Part shown: positions 1 to 10,199 of the stretch, piece after piece | How positions within the stretch are numbered: the stretch's first letter is position 1 | Layout of the letters: each line of letters starts with the position of its first letter | Position numbers and translations under genes: made by a program | Source of the DNA: Cohnella pontilimi | Lineage (GTDB): Bacteria; Bacillota; Bacilli; Paenibacillales; Paenibacillaceae | Reading direction: 5' to 3' | Assembly (NCBI RefSeq): GCF_005049045.1 | Contig: NZ_SUPK01000005.1 | Span: forward strand, 332,594 to 396,593 | DNA length: 64,000 bases | The notes under the pieces: generated by a model | What the model saw: the letters and a program-made list of their open reading frames with translations, nothing else | What the model was told of the DNA's origin: nothing | The model's database searches: none

Positions 1-903
1 CAGCTGGACAATGAGCGCAAAGATCTGGAAGATATGATGGAAATTCTCGAAATGGAAGACGATGACGAGCTGGCCGCGGAGTGGTCGGAGAACGTAACGG
101 CGCTCCGCAACAAAGTGGACTCGTTCGAACTGCAGCTGCTGCTGAATGAGCCGTATGATAAGGCGAACTGCATTTTGGAGCTGCATCCGGGCGCGGGCGG
201 CACCGAGTCCCAAGACTGGGCCTCCATGCTTTACCGGATGTACACCCGTTGGGCGGAGAAGCGCGGCTTCAAGGTGGAGCTGCTCGACTATCTGCCCGGC
301 GACGAAGCCGGCATCAAAAGCGTCACAATTATGATCAAAGGCCACAACGCGTACGGTTACCTGAAAGCCGAGAAAGGCGTTCACCGCCTCGTCCGGATTT
401 CTCCTTTTGACGCGTCGGGACGCCGCCATACTTCGTTCGTGTCCTGCGATGTGGTACCGGAAATTCCGGACGATGTCAAAATCGAGATCCGGCCCGAAGA
501 CCTTCGCGTCGACACCTACCGGTCGAGCGGCGCGGGCGGGCAGCACATCAACAAGACGGATTCGGCCGTGCGGCTTACGCACCTCCCGACGGGGATCGTG
601 GTGGCGTGCCAGACCGAGCGCTCCCAGATTTCGAACCGCGATCGCGCCATGAAGATGCTGCAATCGAAGCTCTACGAGCTCGAGATTCAGAAGCAGCAGG
701 AAGAGCTGGCCGCGATCCGCGGGGAGCAGAAGGACATCGCGTGGGGCAGCCAAATCCGCTCCTACGTTTTCCATCCGTACAGCATGGTGAAGGATCACCG
801 CACGCAGGTGGAGACAGGCAACGTCGGAGCCGTCATGGACGGCGACCTCGACGCCTTCATCGACGGATACCTTCGCAGCCAGATCAAGCAGGAAGTAAAA
901 TAA
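1..903 (+). CDS. prfB: Peptide chain release factor 2 (3' part, truncated by window start)
   Basis: RF2 recognises UGA and UAA stop codons and triggers release of the finished peptide on the ribosome. The reading frame is open from base 1, so the first part of the gene, including the usual site of the programmed +1 frameshift near codon 25, lies outside the window. The SPF codon-recognition tripeptide that distinguishes RF2 from RF1 is encoded at 400-408. The catalytic GGQ is at 535-543, inside the conserved [12 protein letters not shown] segment. The C-terminus looks complete at a TAA followed by a strong terminator. Proximity to ftsE/ftsX/ctpB resembles the Bacillus subtilis neighbourhood. 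Confidence 0.97.
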   Translation, partial: QLDNERKDLEDMMEILEMEDDDELAAEWSENVTALRNKVDSFELQLLLNEPYDKANCILELHPGAGGTESQDWASMLYRMYTRWAEKRGFKVELLDYLPGDEAGIKSVTIMIKGHNAYGYLKAEKGVHRLVRISPFDASGRRHTSFVSCDVVPEIPDDVKIEIRPEDLRVDTYRSSGAGGQHINKTDSAVRLTHLPTGIVVACQTERSQISNRDRAMKMLQSKLYELEIQKQQEELAAIRGEQKDIAWGSQIRSYVFHPYSMVKDHRTQVETGNVGAVMDGDLDAFIDGYLRSQIKQEVK

Positions 904-923
904 TACAGCTAGAGCAGACACAG

Positions 924-962
924 AATTCCTACACAATATCGTTTTTGTGTAGGAATTTTTTG
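924..962 (+). terminator. Rho-independent terminator after prfB
   Basis: A perfect 13-bp stem (924-936 with 945-957) is followed by a T-run. It sits 20 bases after the prfB stop. Confidence 0.9.
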
Positions 963-987
963 TGTGAGAAGAGAGGACTGGACACCG

Positions 988-1896
988 ATGCTCCCGACAA
1001 ACAAGCCGATACGAGTTTCCAAATCGAAACGCTCCGAAAAAAGAAGGCCGCGTCTATCCCCCTGGCTTCAGGAGGTTGTCTCCTATGTTTATCTGCTGGT
1101 GGGGTCGCTCATTATCGCATTCGCTTTTAACCTATTTTTGCTCCCAAATAAAATCGCCTCCGGCGGCGTGGCCGGTGTTTCCGTCGTTCTGAACACGGTA
1201 TTCGACGTTCCGCCTGCCTACACGCAATGGGCGCTCAATATTCCGCTGCTCATCGCGGGTCTGCTGATCTTGGGGGGACGATTCGGGATCAAGACGGCCA
1301 TCGGCTCCCTTATGATGCCTCTGCTTATCTTGCTCACGTCCCACGCGGACGCTCCGTCGCATAATCCGCTGCTCGGCGCCATATACGGCGGGCTTGGGGT
1401 CGGCTTGGGGTTGGGCATCGTGTTTCGAGGGCGTTCCTCAACCGGCGGATTGGACATCGCCGCGCAAATTTTGCATCGCCTGACCGGCATCCGGTACGGA
1501 CTCGCCGTCGCCGCATTCGACGCCTGCGTCATCATTTCCGCGGGTCTGTTCATTTCCATAGAGAACGCCTTGTATGCACTCCTTGCTCTGTTTGTCACCA
1601 GTAAAACGATCGATTTCGTACAAACCGGTCTGCAGACGTCCAAAGCCGCGTTTATCGTCACGAATTATCCGGAACAAGTATCGCAGGCCATATTGCATGA
1701 TTTGGACAGAGGGTTGACCCGGCTGCATGGACAAGGCGGCTATACAGGGGAGGAACGTCCCGTCCTGTTGGCCGTTGTCGGACAGAACGAGGTGGCGAAG
1801 CTCAAAGCCTTGGTCCGGGATGCGGATCCTTCGGCGTTCGTCATCATCAGCAATACAGCGGAAGTTCTCGGCGAAGGATTCCACGAAGACCATTGA
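988..1896 (+). CDS. YitT/DUF2179 family membrane protein
   Basis: The product is a polytopic membrane protein of about 302 residues of the YitT family. Several hydrophobic helices fill the N-terminal two thirds (for example the segments around VYLLVGSLIIAFAFNLFLLP and GGVAGVSVVLN). A soluble C-terminal domain of the DUF2179 type follows. The substrate is not known; family members are often described as putative transporters. I chose the ATG at 988, preceded by GAGAGGA about 11 bases upstream, rather than the in-frame GTG at 964, because the latter would lie against the prfB terminator. The gene stands alone between two terminators. Confidence 0.85.
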   Translation: MLPTNKPIRVSKSKRSEKRRPRLSPWLQEVVSYVYLLVGSLIIAFAFNLFLLPNKIASGGVAGVSVVLNTVFDVPPAYTQWALNIPLLIAGLLILGGRFGIKTAIGSLMMPLLILLTSHADAPSHNPLLGAIYGGLGVGLGLGIVFRGRSSTGGLDIAAQILHRLTGIRYGLAVAAFDACVIISAGLFISIENALYALLALFVTSKTIDFVQTGLQTSKAAFIVTNYPEQVSQAILHDLDRGLTRLHGQGGYTGEERPVLLAVVGQNEVAKLKALVRDADPSAFVIISNTAEVLGEGFHEDH

Positions 1897-1937
1897 ATAA
1901 TTAAAACAATCAATGTATAATAATACACAACCTCAAC

Positions 1938-1962
1938 AGGGGCCGCCGAGCCCCTTTTTTTC
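1938..1962 (+). terminator. Rho-independent terminator
   Basis: AGGGGC and GCCCCT arms (1938-1943, 1950-1955) are followed by eight T residues. Confidence 0.85.
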
Positions 1963-2054
1963 TTTTATATGTGCCTGTTTGCAGGTTACAATCGAGTTGG
2001 TTATCGGCTAATTTTTAATCATTAGTACTTTTTATATGCATGGGAGAGCTGTCT

Positions 2055-3110
2055 ATGAGCCATTCCACACTCCGCGCCGCGATTGTCGGTTCCACCGGCT
2101 ACGGCGGGGTCGAACTTATTCGTTTGCTGCATGCTCATCCGAATGTCACCGTTACGTCCGTCATTTCCTCCTCCAGTGCGGGGGCACCAATTGCCGAAGG
2201 ATTTCCGCACCTTACGGAGATTCGCACGGATACGCTGGACGGGGTGGATCCGGAGCTGATCCGATCGAAAGCCGACGTTGTGTTTCTCGCCACTCCCCAC
2301 GGGGTCAGCATGAAGCTTGCTCCGGAATTTTTGGCCGCTGGGCTCAAGATCATCGATCTGTCCGGGGATTTTCGGTTAAAAGACGGTGAGGCGTATCGAA
2401 AATGGTACAAACACGAGCCGGCGGAGGCTGCGCAAGTGGAGCAGGCGGTCTACGGACTGTGCGAGGTTTTCGGGAAAGAGGCGGCCGGCCGGCCGTTCAT
2501 TTCGAATCCCGGCTGTTACGCCACTGCAGCGATCCTGGGGCTTTTTCCGGCGGTGGAAGCGGGATGGATCGACTCGGACAGCCTCATCATCGACGCCAAA
2601 TCCGGCGTGTCGGGCGCCGGACGGGGCTTAAGCCTCAGCGCTCATTTTTCCGAAATCAATGAAAATTTTAAAGCCTACAAGCTGAACAAACACCAGCACA
2701 CGCCGGAGATCGAGCAGGCGCTTGCCCGCGCGGCGGGGCGGCCGGTCACCGTGACGTTCACGCCCCATCTTGTGCCGATGACGCGGGGCATTATGTGCAC
2801 CATGTATGCCGCACAGCCGGGGAAACGACGATCGGACGCCGAATTCGTGGAGCTGTATCGCAAGTTTTACGAGGGCCGCAGCTTCGTGCGTGTTCGACAT
2901 GCGGGCCAGTGGCCGGCTACGAAAGAAGTATGGGGAAGCAATTATTGCGATATCGGATTCTCGAACGACGAGCGCACGGGCCGGGTGACGATTATTTCCG
3001 TGATCGACAACCTTGTGAAAGGCGCGGCCGGGCAGGCGATCCAGAACTTGAACCTGTCCATGGGCTGGGAGGAGACGCTGGGCTTGCAGTTTACGCCGGC
3101 TTATCCGTGA
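2055..3110 (+). CDS. argC: N-acetyl-gamma-glutamyl-phosphate reductase
   Basis: ArgC performs the third step of arginine synthesis, the NADPH-dependent reduction of N-acetylglutamyl phosphate to the semialdehyde. The N-terminus has the nucleotide-binding GSTGYGG loop, and the catalytic cysteine lies in SNPGCYATA. The product is 351 residues, normal for the family. Start: ATG 2055 has GGGAG about 8 bases upstream; the in-frame ATG at 2040 has no usable ribosome site. This is the first gene of the arg operon, following a gap of about 90 bases after a terminator. I found no convincing ArgR box or sigma-A promoter there, although the gap is AT-rich. Confidence 0.96.
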   Translation: MSHSTLRAAIVGSTGYGGVELIRLLHAHPNVTVTSVISSSSAGAPIAEGFPHLTEIRTDTLDGVDPELIRSKADVVFLATPHGVSMKLAPEFLAAGLKIIDLSGDFRLKDGEAYRKWYKHEPAEAAQVEQAVYGLCEVFGKEAAGRPFISNPGCYATAAILGLFPAVEAGWIDSDSLIIDAKSGVSGAGRGLSLSAHFSEINENFKAYKLNKHQHTPEIEQALARAAGRPVTVTFTPHLVPMTRGIMCTMYAAQPGKRRSDAEFVELYRKFYEGRSFVRVRHAGQWPATKEVWGSNYCDIGFSNDERTGRVTIISVIDNLVKGAAGQAIQNLNLSMGWEETLGLQFTPAYP

Positions 3111-3146
3111 CGGCACAACTTACTTGGAGAGGAACGGAAAGACGAT

Positions 3147-4379
3147 ATGGGGGAAGCGAAGCTTTTTGAGGTCGTGGATGGCGCCGGCGTAACGCTGCCG
3201 ACCGGTTTTCGGGCCGGGGGGCTGCATTGCGGTTTGAAAAAAACGGACCGGCACGATCTCGGCGTCATTTGGTGTGAGGTCGAGGCGGCTGCTGCCGCGG
3301 TGTACACGACGAACTTGTTCCAGGCGGCACCTTTGCAAGTGACACGCGAGAGTCTGGCCCAAGGTGGACGGCTCCGCGCAATGCTCGTGAACAGCGGCAA
3401 TGCCAATGCCTGCACGGGGGAGCAGGGAGAAGCCGACGCGCGTGCGATGCGGGCGGGCTTGGCGGAGAAGCTGGGTGTGCCGGCTCACCAGGTGGCGGTC
3501 GCGTCGACCGGTGTGATCGGCGAGCTGCTCAAGATGGACCGCGTGTTGGCGGGCATTGAGAAGCTGCCGGGACGGCTTCGGGGCGACGAGCAGGGGGACG
3601 ACGATTTTTGCCAGGCGATTCTCACAACGGATCTGGTGAAAAAGTCGGCGTGCGTGCGCTTGGATGTGGATGGCCGAACGGTGACCATCGCGGGAGCGGC
3701 CAAAGGCTCGGGCATGATCCATCCGAACATGGCGACGATGCTTGGCTTTGTGACGACGGACGCCGTCATTTCGCCGGAGCTGCTTCAAGAGCTGCTGCGC
3801 GAAGTGACGAACGTGACGTTCAACATGATTACCGTGGATGGAGACACCAGTACCAACGACATGCTGCTGGCAATGGCCAGCGGATTGGCGGAGCATCGGG
3901 AGCTGACACGCGAGCATCCGGATTATGCGGCGTTTGCCGAAGGCTTGCGATACGTATGCGCCGAGCTGGCGAAAGCCATCGCGCGCGACGGGGAAGGCGC
4001 GACGAAGCTGATCGAGACGACGGTGGTCGGGGCAATAAGCGACGATTCGGCTCAAGCGATCGCGAAGACGATCATCGGCTCGAGCCTGGTGAAGTCCGCG
4101 GTATTCGGCGCAGATGCGAACTGGGGGCGGATCATCGCCGCTGTCGGACGCGCCGGACAGCCGGTGAATGTCGGGACGGTCGATATCCGGCTGGGCGACA
4201 TCACGGTGCTGGAGCAATCGCGGCCGGTTGCGTTTGATGAAGAGGCTGCACTGCTGTATTTGAAAGGCGATACGGTCGGCATTTATGCCGATCTACACAT
4301 GGGCGACGGAAAGGCAACGGCTTGGGGCTGCGATTTGACGTACGACTATGTGCGCATCAACGCCGCTTACCGGACGTAA
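3147..4379 (+). CDS. argJ: Bifunctional ornithine acetyltransferase / N-acetylglutamate synthase
   Basis: ArgJ moves the acetyl group from N-acetylornithine to glutamate, closing the acetyl cycle; bifunctional members also acetylate glutamate from acetyl-CoA. At 410 residues it has the family's normal length. The self-cleavage site is the Ala-Thr bond in HPNMATMLGF (about residue 196); the new N-terminal threonine is the nucleophile. VDGDTSTNDM is also typical. It follows argC by 36 bases with its own ribosome site. Its presence implies the economical cyclic pathway, so no separate argE deacetylase is needed; none is seen here. Confidence 0.96.
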   Translation: MGEAKLFEVVDGAGVTLPTGFRAGGLHCGLKKTDRHDLGVIWCEVEAAAAAVYTTNLFQAAPLQVTRESLAQGGRLRAMLVNSGNANACTGEQGEADARAMRAGLAEKLGVPAHQVAVASTGVIGELLKMDRVLAGIEKLPGRLRGDEQGDDDFCQAILTTDLVKKSACVRLDVDGRTVTIAGAAKGSGMIHPNMATMLGFVTTDAVISPELLQELLREVTNVTFNMITVDGDTSTNDMLLAMASGLAEHRELTREHPDYAAFAEGLRYVCAELAKAIARDGEGATKLIETTVVGAISDDSAQAIAKTIIGSSLVKSAVFGADANWGRIIAAVGRAGQPVNVGTVDIRLGDITVLEQSRPVAFDEEAALLYLKGDTVGIYADLHMGDGKATAWGCDLTYDYVRINAAYRT

Positions 4380-4393
4380 GGAGAAATGCGATC

Positions 4394-5194
4394 GTGACGA
4401 ACCGTTTCGTGATGAAATGCGGAGGCAGCACGCTGGCTGCGCTGCCCGACGCTTTTTTTGAGGATATTCGAGAGCTGCAAGAAAGCGGCGTTCACCCCGT
4501 TATCGTGCATGGCGGCGGACCTGCGATTAATGAAGCGCTCGGCAAGCTCGGCATCGAAAGCCGGTTTGTGAACGGGCTGCGCGTCACCGATGAGGCGACG
4601 CTGGAAGTCGTGGAGATGGTGCTCGCCGGGCGGATCAACAAGGATATCGTGCGTAAGCTTCAGAAAAACGGCGTTCAGGCTATCGGACTCTCTGGCACGG
4701 ACGGCCGGTTGATCGAAGTTCGGCCGGTCGAGAACAGCGCGGAAGTCGGGCTGGTCGGCGACATCATCGGTGTAAATGCTGCGTTGGTAGAAGGCGTCGT
4801 TGCGCTCGGCTATTTACCGGTCATCGCGCCGATCGGGATCGACACGGCAGGGCAGCAATATAACATTAATGCCGATACGGCCGCGGGTGCGGTGGCTTCG
4901 GAGCTGGGCGTCGACACGATGATCGTGGTGACGGATGTTCCGGGCATTATGCGGACGGTGGATGGCGAGAAGATCGTTTTACCTGAAGTGACATTTGATG
5001 AAATCGAAGAAATGATCGCGAGCGGTGAGATTTACGGAGGCATGATTCCGAAAGTCCGGGCCGCGATGAACTGCCTGCACGGTAACGTGCGGGAGGTGCT
5101 GATCGTCGACGGATCGGCGGAGCGGGTACTCAGCCGGGCGGTGCGGGAAGGCGGCATCGGCACCCGGATTGTACGAGGGGAGAGAGCGGAATGA
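4394..5194 (+). CDS. argB: Acetylglutamate kinase
   Basis: ArgB phosphorylates N-acetylglutamate with ATP and is usually the arginine-inhibited step. The amino-acid-kinase fold shows in MKCGGS at the N-terminus, the HGGGPAIN glycine loop, and NINADTAAG near the middle. I chose GTG 4394, preceded by AGGAG at a spacing of 10 and giving 266 residues. An upstream in-frame ATG at 4322 lies inside argJ and would add 24 unrelated residues. The stop overlaps the argD start as ATGA, so the two are probably translationally coupled. Confidence 0.95.
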   Translation: MTNRFVMKCGGSTLAALPDAFFEDIRELQESGVHPVIVHGGGPAINEALGKLGIESRFVNGLRVTDEATLEVVEMVLAGRINKDIVRKLQKNGVQAIGLSGTDGRLIEVRPVENSAEVGLVGDIIGVNAALVEGVVALGYLPVIAPIGIDTAGQQYNINADTAAGAVASELGVDTMIVVTDVPGIMRTVDGEKIVLPEVTFDEIEEMIASGEIYGGMIPKVRAAMNCLHGNVREVLIVDGSAERVLSRAVREGGIGTRIVRGERAE

Positions 5195-6375
5195 GCGAAA
5201 GCGCAATGTTTCCCACTTATGCGCGTTATCCGATCACCTTGGTGAAGGGCAAAGGAAGCCGCCTGTGGGATGACCAAGGCAAGCAGTATCTCGATTTTAT
5301 GAGCGGGCTCGCCGTGACGAATCTCGGCCATGTGCCGGAGACCGTCAAGCAGGCGATCGTGAAACAGCTTGATGAGCTGTGGCACATGTCGAACCTGTTC
5401 TCCAACCCGAATCAAGAGAAAGCCGCTAAGCTTCTGACGGATAACAGCTGTGCGGATGCGGTGTTTTTCTGCAACAGCGGGGCGGAAGCCAACGAGGCGG
5501 CGATCAAGCTGGCGCGCCGTTATCATCAGAAGGTGCGCGGGGAGAACCGCTTCGAAATCATCACGTTCACGCAATCGTTCCACGGACGGACGCTGGCGAC
5601 GTTGACGGCAACCGGGCAAGATAAGGTGAAAGAAGGCTTTTTGCCGCTGCCGGAAGGGTTCGTCCATGTTCCGCTTCATGATCTGGACGCTTTGCGTGCG
5701 GCCGTGACAGAACGGACGGCGGCCGTCATGCTCGAGCTCGTGCAGGCGGAAGGCGGCGTTATCCCGGTGGATCCGGCGTTTTTAAAGGAAGTTCGCGCAT
5801 TCTGCGACCAGAACGGTTTGCTGCTCATCATCGATGAAATTCAAACGGGCATGGGCCGCACGGGCAAGCTGTTCTCTTTTCAGCACTATGATGTGGAGCC
5901 GGACATTTTCACATTGGCAAAAGGTCTCGGCAGCGGGTTCCCGGTTGGGGCGATGCTGGCGAAGCAGCCGTTCGTTGCAGCTTTCTCCGCCGGCTCGCAC
6001 GGCTCGACCTTCGGCGGTACGCCGATCGCCATGGCGGCGGTTGCCGCAACGGTGGAAACGATCGTAAACGACAACGTCCCAGCCAAGGCGGCCGAGGCGT
6101 CGGAATACTTATTTGCTGAATTGCGCCGGAGTCTCACCGACATTCCGGGGGTGCTCGACATCCGCGGCAAAGGGCTGCTGGTCGGTATTCTCTGTGACGC
6201 GCCGACAGCGGATGCGATCGCGGAATTGCACAAGCGCGGCTTGCTCGTCGTATCCGCGGGTCCGGACGTGATCCGGCTGCTGCCGAACTTGCTCGTGACC
6301 CGCGAAGAGATCGACGAAGCTGTCGCTTTAATCGCCGCCGTTCTGACCGAACGCGCAGCCGCAAAACAAATCTAA
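5191..6375 (+). CDS. argD: Acetylornithine aminotransferase
   Basis: ArgD is a class-III PLP aminotransferase that converts N-acetylglutamate semialdehyde to N-acetylornithine using glutamate. The cofactor lysine is in FTLAKGLGSG (about residue 244). IIDEIQTGMGRTG carries the PLP-ring aspartate, and CNSGAEANEAAIKLAR is the phosphate-binding region. At 394 residues it is full length. The start ATG overlaps the argB stop by four bases. Confidence 0.95.
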   Translation: MSESAMFPTYARYPITLVKGKGSRLWDDQGKQYLDFMSGLAVTNLGHVPETVKQAIVKQLDELWHMSNLFSNPNQEKAAKLLTDNSCADAVFFCNSGAEANEAAIKLARRYHQKVRGENRFEIITFTQSFHGRTLATLTATGQDKVKEGFLPLPEGFVHVPLHDLDALRAAVTERTAAVMLELVQAEGGVIPVDPAFLKEVRAFCDQNGLLLIIDEIQTGMGRTGKLFSFQHYDVEPDIFTLAKGLGSGFPVGAMLAKQPFVAAFSAGSHGSTFGGTPIAMAAVAATVETIVNDNVPAKAAEASEYLFAELRRSLTDIPGVLDIRGKGLLVGILCDAPTADAIAELHKRGLLVVSAGPDVIRLLPNLLVTREEIDEAVALIAAVLTERAAAKQI

Positions 6376-6391
6376 GAATGGAGGGAACGCC

Positions 6392-7351
6392 GTGAATGCA
6401 ACCGTCAACCGTGAGGAAATGGCGTCCCGGCTCAAAGGCAGAGATTTTCTCGGGCTCATGGATTATACGCCGGAAGAAATCCGCTATCTGCTCGATTTGG
6501 CCATTGAACTGAAACGCAAACAGAAAGCCGGAGAGGTGTATCAACCGCTGAAAGGCAAATCTCTCGGCATGATTTTCGAAAAATCGTCCACGCGCACGCG
6601 TATTTCTTTTGAAGTCGGGATGTACCAGTTGGGCGGTCAAGCGCTGTTCCTGAGCCGCAACGATATTCAGATGGGCCGCGGAGAGACGATCCGGGATACG
6701 GCGATGACGATGTCCCGTTATTTGGACGGCCTCATCATCCGCACGTTCGGTCACCGCAATGTGGTCGAATTGGCGCGCGGGGCCACGATTCCCGTCATTA
6801 ACGCGCTGTCCGACCAATCCCATCCGTGCCAGGCGCTGGCCGACTACCAGACGGTGCTCGAGATGAAGGGGCGTTTGGAAGGGCTGAAAATCGTATATAT
6901 CGGCGACGGCAATAACATGGCCCATTCGCTCATGATGGGGGCAAGCAAGCTCGGAATGCATTTTGCCAGCGCTTCTCCCGAGGGCTATGAGCCGGATGCG
7001 GGCATCGTGCAGTCGGCGAAGGACGTGGCTTCCGAGACGGGAGCCCGCATCGAAGTGCTGCACGATCCGCGTGAGGCCGTCGAGAATGCAGACATTATCT
7101 ACACCGACGTGTGGGCCAGCATGGGCTTTGAAGAGGAGCAAAAAGAACGCGAGCGCGCGTTCCGCAACTACCAGGTGAACGAGGCGCTGGTGCAAAAGGC
7201 GAAGGCCGACTTTTTGTTCATGCACTGTCTGCCGGCGCACCGCGGCGAGGAAGTGACGGAAGTGGTCATTGACGGGCCGAACTCCGTTATTTTCGATGAA
7301 GCCGAGAACCGTCTCCACGCACAGAAAGCGATCATGGCCGCCATCATGTAA
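6392..7351 (+). CDS. argF: Ornithine carbamoyltransferase
   Basis: ArgF joins carbamoyl phosphate to ornithine to give citrulline. The carbamoyl-phosphate motif KSSTRTR lies near residue 57. HPCQALAD and the ornithine-loop motif FMHCLPAHRGEEV are intact. It is 319 residues from a GTG with GGAGGG upstream. The operon context argues for the biosynthetic enzyme rather than a catabolic ArcB; there is no arcA or arcC nearby. carAB, which would supply carbamoyl phosphate, is not in the window. Confidence 0.95.
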   Translation: MNATVNREEMASRLKGRDFLGLMDYTPEEIRYLLDLAIELKRKQKAGEVYQPLKGKSLGMIFEKSSTRTRISFEVGMYQLGGQALFLSRNDIQMGRGETIRDTAMTMSRYLDGLIIRTFGHRNVVELARGATIPVINALSDQSHPCQALADYQTVLEMKGRLEGLKIVYIGDGNNMAHSLMMGASKLGMHFASASPEGYEPDAGIVQSAKDVASETGARIEVLHDPREAVENADIIYTDVWASMGFEEEQKERERAFRNYQVNEALVQKAKADFLFMHCLPAHRGEEVTEVVIDGPNSVIFDEAENRLHAQKAIMAAIM

Positions 7352-7399
7352 GCCGGGCAGCCGAACCATTTTAGGATAGAGAAAGCAGGGGATACCGTC

Positions 7400-8647
7400 A
7401 TGGCGAAAGAGAAAATCGTACTCGCATACTCCGGCGGCCTTGATACGTCCGTCATCCTCACCTGGCTGAAAGAGACGTACGACGCCGAAATCATCACCTT
7501 CACCGCGGACATCGGGCAAAAGGAAGAGCTCGACGGGCTCGAGGAAAAAGCGAAAAAGACCGGCGCATCCAAAGTATACATCGACGATTTGCGGGCCGAG
7601 TTCGCGAAGGATTTCATTTATCCGATGTTCCAGGCAGGCGCGTTGTATGAAGGGCAATATTTGTTGGGCACGAGCATTGCACGTCCTTTGATTGCCAAGC
7701 GCATGGTGGAAATTGCGCGCGCGGAAGGGGCGACGGCCATCGCTCATGGCGCGACGGGCAAGGGCAACGACCAGGTGCGGTTTGAACTGACCGCGGCTGC
7801 GCTGGCTCCGGACATCAAGGTCATCGCTCCTTGGCGGGATACGGCGTTCCGGGAAGCATTCCCGGGCCGCGCCGAAATGATCGCGTACGCGGAGAAACAC
7901 GGCATCCCGGTACAGGCTTCGGCCTCGAAGCCGTATTCGATGGACCGCAACCTGCTGCACATCAGCTTTGAGAGCGGAATGCTCGAGGATCCATGGTTCG
8001 ACTCCAGCGCGGACGAAGTGCAGGATATGTATGTGCTGTCGGTGTCGCCGGAGAAAGCGCCGGATCAGGCCGAGTATGTGGAGTTGGATTTTGAGGCGGG
8101 GAACTGCGTCGCGGTGAATGGTGAGCGTCTCAGCCCGCTGGCCGTCATGGAGAAGCTGAACGAGCTCGGCGGGAAACACGGCATCGGACGCGTCGATATG
8201 GTGGAGAACCGTTTCGTCGGCATGAAGAGCCGCGGCGTGTACGAAACCCCGGGCGGTACGATTTTGTTCACGGCTCACCGCAAAATGGAATCGCTGACGA
8301 TGGACCGAGATGTGATGCATTTGCGCGATTCTCTCATTTCGAAATACAGCTCGCTTGTATACAACGGCTTCTGGTTCGCACCGGAGCGGCTGGCCATTCA
8401 GGCGCTGGTTGCGGAAAGCCAGAAAAACGTGACCGGCACCGTGCGGCTGAAGCTGTATAAGGGCAACATCATGGCGGCAGGACTGAAAAGTCCGGTCAGC
8501 TTGTATAATCCGCATATCGCGACGATGGAAGCGGACCCGACGCAGGCTTACGATCAAGGCGACGCTACCGGCTTTATCCGTTTGAATGCTTTGCGGCTGA
8601 AAGTATCTTCCGGGGTGAACGGGGCAGAAGGGATCGGAAAGTCATGA
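7400..8647 (+). CDS. argG: Argininosuccinate synthase
   Basis: ArgG condenses citrulline and aspartate with ATP. The PP-loop AYSGGLDTS is at residues 9-17, and [16 protein letters not shown] is the second nucleotide-site motif. The product is 415 residues, slightly longer than the usual ~400, with a short extra C-terminus. It follows argF by 48 bases, with an AAGCAGGGG-type ribosome site. Its stop overlaps the argH start as ATGA. Confidence 0.96.
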   Translation: MAKEKIVLAYSGGLDTSVILTWLKETYDAEIITFTADIGQKEELDGLEEKAKKTGASKVYIDDLRAEFAKDFIYPMFQAGALYEGQYLLGTSIARPLIAKRMVEIARAEGATAIAHGATGKGNDQVRFELTAAALAPDIKVIAPWRDTAFREAFPGRAEMIAYAEKHGIPVQASASKPYSMDRNLLHISFESGMLEDPWFDSSADEVQDMYVLSVSPEKAPDQAEYVELDFEAGNCVAVNGERLSPLAVMEKLNELGGKHGIGRVDMVENRFVGMKSRGVYETPGGTILFTAHRKMESLTMDRDVMHLRDSLISKYSSLVYNGFWFAPERLAIQALVAESQKNVTGTVRLKLYKGNIMAAGLKSPVSLYNPHIATMEADPTQAYDQGDATGFIRLNALRLKVSSGVNGAEGIGKS

Positions 8648-10059
8648 GCAAGCTGTGGGGAGGCCGTTTCACGAAGCAAACCGACAAGCTGGTGGAAGAG
8701 TATACGGCTTCTATCCCCTTCGATCAGGAGTTGGCCGAGGAGGACATTCAAGGCAGCCTGGCGCACGTGACGATGCTGGGGCACTGCGGTATTCTGCCGG
8801 CGGAGGATGTCGCGTTGATCAAGGAAGGGCTGGAGAAGGTACGAGGCCGGATTCAGCACGGGGATCATGTTTTTGCGGTGGCGGATGAAGATATCCATAT
8901 GAGCATCGAAAAGGCGCTGATCGAGGAGATCGGGCCTGTCGGCGGCAAGCTGCATACCGGGCGGAGCCGCAACGATCAAGTAGCCACGGATATGCATTTG
9001 TATTTGCGCAAACGTGTCGTCGAGTTCGTAGACCTGCTGCAGAAGCTGCAAACCGCGCTCCTTGAACAGGCGAAGGCGAACTTGGATACGATCGTGCCGG
9101 GATACACGCATTTGCAGCGGGCCCAGCCGATTTTGTTCGCGCATCATCTCATGGCGTACGTCTCGATGTTCGGCCGCGATATTGAGCGCCTGCAGGACAG
9201 CTACAAGCGGGTGGATACTTTGCCGCTCGGAGCGGGTGCGCTGGCGGGCACGACGTTCGCGATTGACCGGTTGTTCACGGCGCAGCAGCTCGGTTTTGGG
9301 CGGGTGTACGAGAACAGCTTGGATGCGGTCAGCGACCGGGACTTTATCGTAGAGTTTTTGGCTGATGCATCTTTGATTATGATGCATTTGTCGCGGCTGA
9401 GCGAAGAACTGATCCTGTGGTCCAGCACGGAATTCCAGTTTGTCGAACTGGACGACGCGTTTTGCACGGGATCGAGTATCATGCCGCAGAAGAAAAACCC
9501 GGACGTGCCGGAGCTTGTCCGCGGCAAAACCGGGCGGGTGTACGGCAATTTGATCGGTCTGCTGACCGTGCTGAAATCTTTGCCGCTTGCCTACAACAAA
9601 GACATGCAGGAAGACAAGGAAGGCATGTTCGATACCGTGAAGACGCTGCAAGGAGCGCTTCAGTTGTTCGCTCCGATGATTGCGACGATGAAGGTCCGTG
9701 CGGATCGCATGCGGCGGGCCGTCGATCAAGACTTCTCGAACGCCACGGACATCGCCGACTTCCTCGCGGCGAAAGGACTGCCGTTCCGGCAGGCGCACGA
9801 GGTCATCGGCAAAACGGTGCTGTACTGCATCCAGCAGGGTAAATTCCTGCTCGACTTGACGCTGGAGGAGTTCAAGCAGTTCTCTCCTTTGTTCGACGAG
9901 TCGATCTACGAGGTGCTGCAGCCGGAGAGCGTCGTGAACGCCCGCAACGTCTATGGCGGCACAGCCACTGCGCAAGTGTCGGCCGCCATCGCGCGCGCCG
10001 AAGCCGAGCTGGCGAGCACCGCCGACTGGGTGGCGGAGTACGCGGAGAAGTGCCGGTAG
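8644..10059 (+). CDS. argH: Argininosuccinate lyase
   Basis: ArgH splits argininosuccinate into arginine and fumarate, the last step of the pathway. It is a fumarase/aspartase-superfamily protein of 471 residues. The signature loop [11 protein letters not shown], which carries the catalytic serine, is at about residues 276-286. [12 protein letters not shown] near residue 105 is also typical. It ends the operon and is followed by a terminator. Confidence 0.96.
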   Translation: MSKLWGGRFTKQTDKLVEEYTASIPFDQELAEEDIQGSLAHVTMLGHCGILPAEDVALIKEGLEKVRGRIQHGDHVFAVADEDIHMSIEKALIEEIGPVGGKLHTGRSRNDQVATDMHLYLRKRVVEFVDLLQKLQTALLEQAKANLDTIVPGYTHLQRAQPILFAHHLMAYVSMFGRDIERLQDSYKRVDTLPLGAGALAGTTFAIDRLFTAQQLGFGRVYENSLDAVSDRDFIVEFLADASLIMMHLSRLSEELILWSSTEFQFVELDDAFCTGSSIMPQKKNPDVPELVRGKTGRVYGNLIGLLTVLKSLPLAYNKDMQEDKEGMFDTVKTLQGALQLFAPMIATMKVRADRMRRAVDQDFSNATDIADFLAAKGLPFRQAHEVIGKTVLYCIQQGKFLLDLTLEEFKQFSPLFDESIYEVLQPESVVNARNVYGGTATAQVSAAIARAEAELASTADWVAEYAEKCR

Positions 10060-10130
10060 GTGGTGGAACGCCAAATTTTCAACGCACCTCCCGCTGCGTG
10101 TGTGTTATACTCCTTACAAACGTGACGAAG

Positions 10131-10171
10131 AACGTCCCGATCCATCTTGCCGATGGATTCGGGGCGTTTTT
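10131..10171 (+). terminator. Terminator of the arg operon
   Basis: A long imperfect hairpin (AACGTCCCGATCCATC with GATGGATTCGGGGCGTT) ends in five T residues. It lies 70 bases after argH. Confidence 0.8.
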
Positions 10172-10199
10172 GCGTTCTTAAGCTACAAGGAGGAGTTAG

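Noticed and set aside
1..100. Programmed frameshift in prfB
   Set aside because: The usual site near codon 25 is upstream of the window, so nothing can be said.
1963..2054. T-box or ArgR site before argC
   Set aside because: The gap is too short for a T-box and I found no convincing ARG-box palindrome.
6134..8557. 807-codon open frame on the minus strand
   Set aside because: It is antisense to argD, argF and argG, whose products are certain. Long antisense frames arise from high GC and codon bias.
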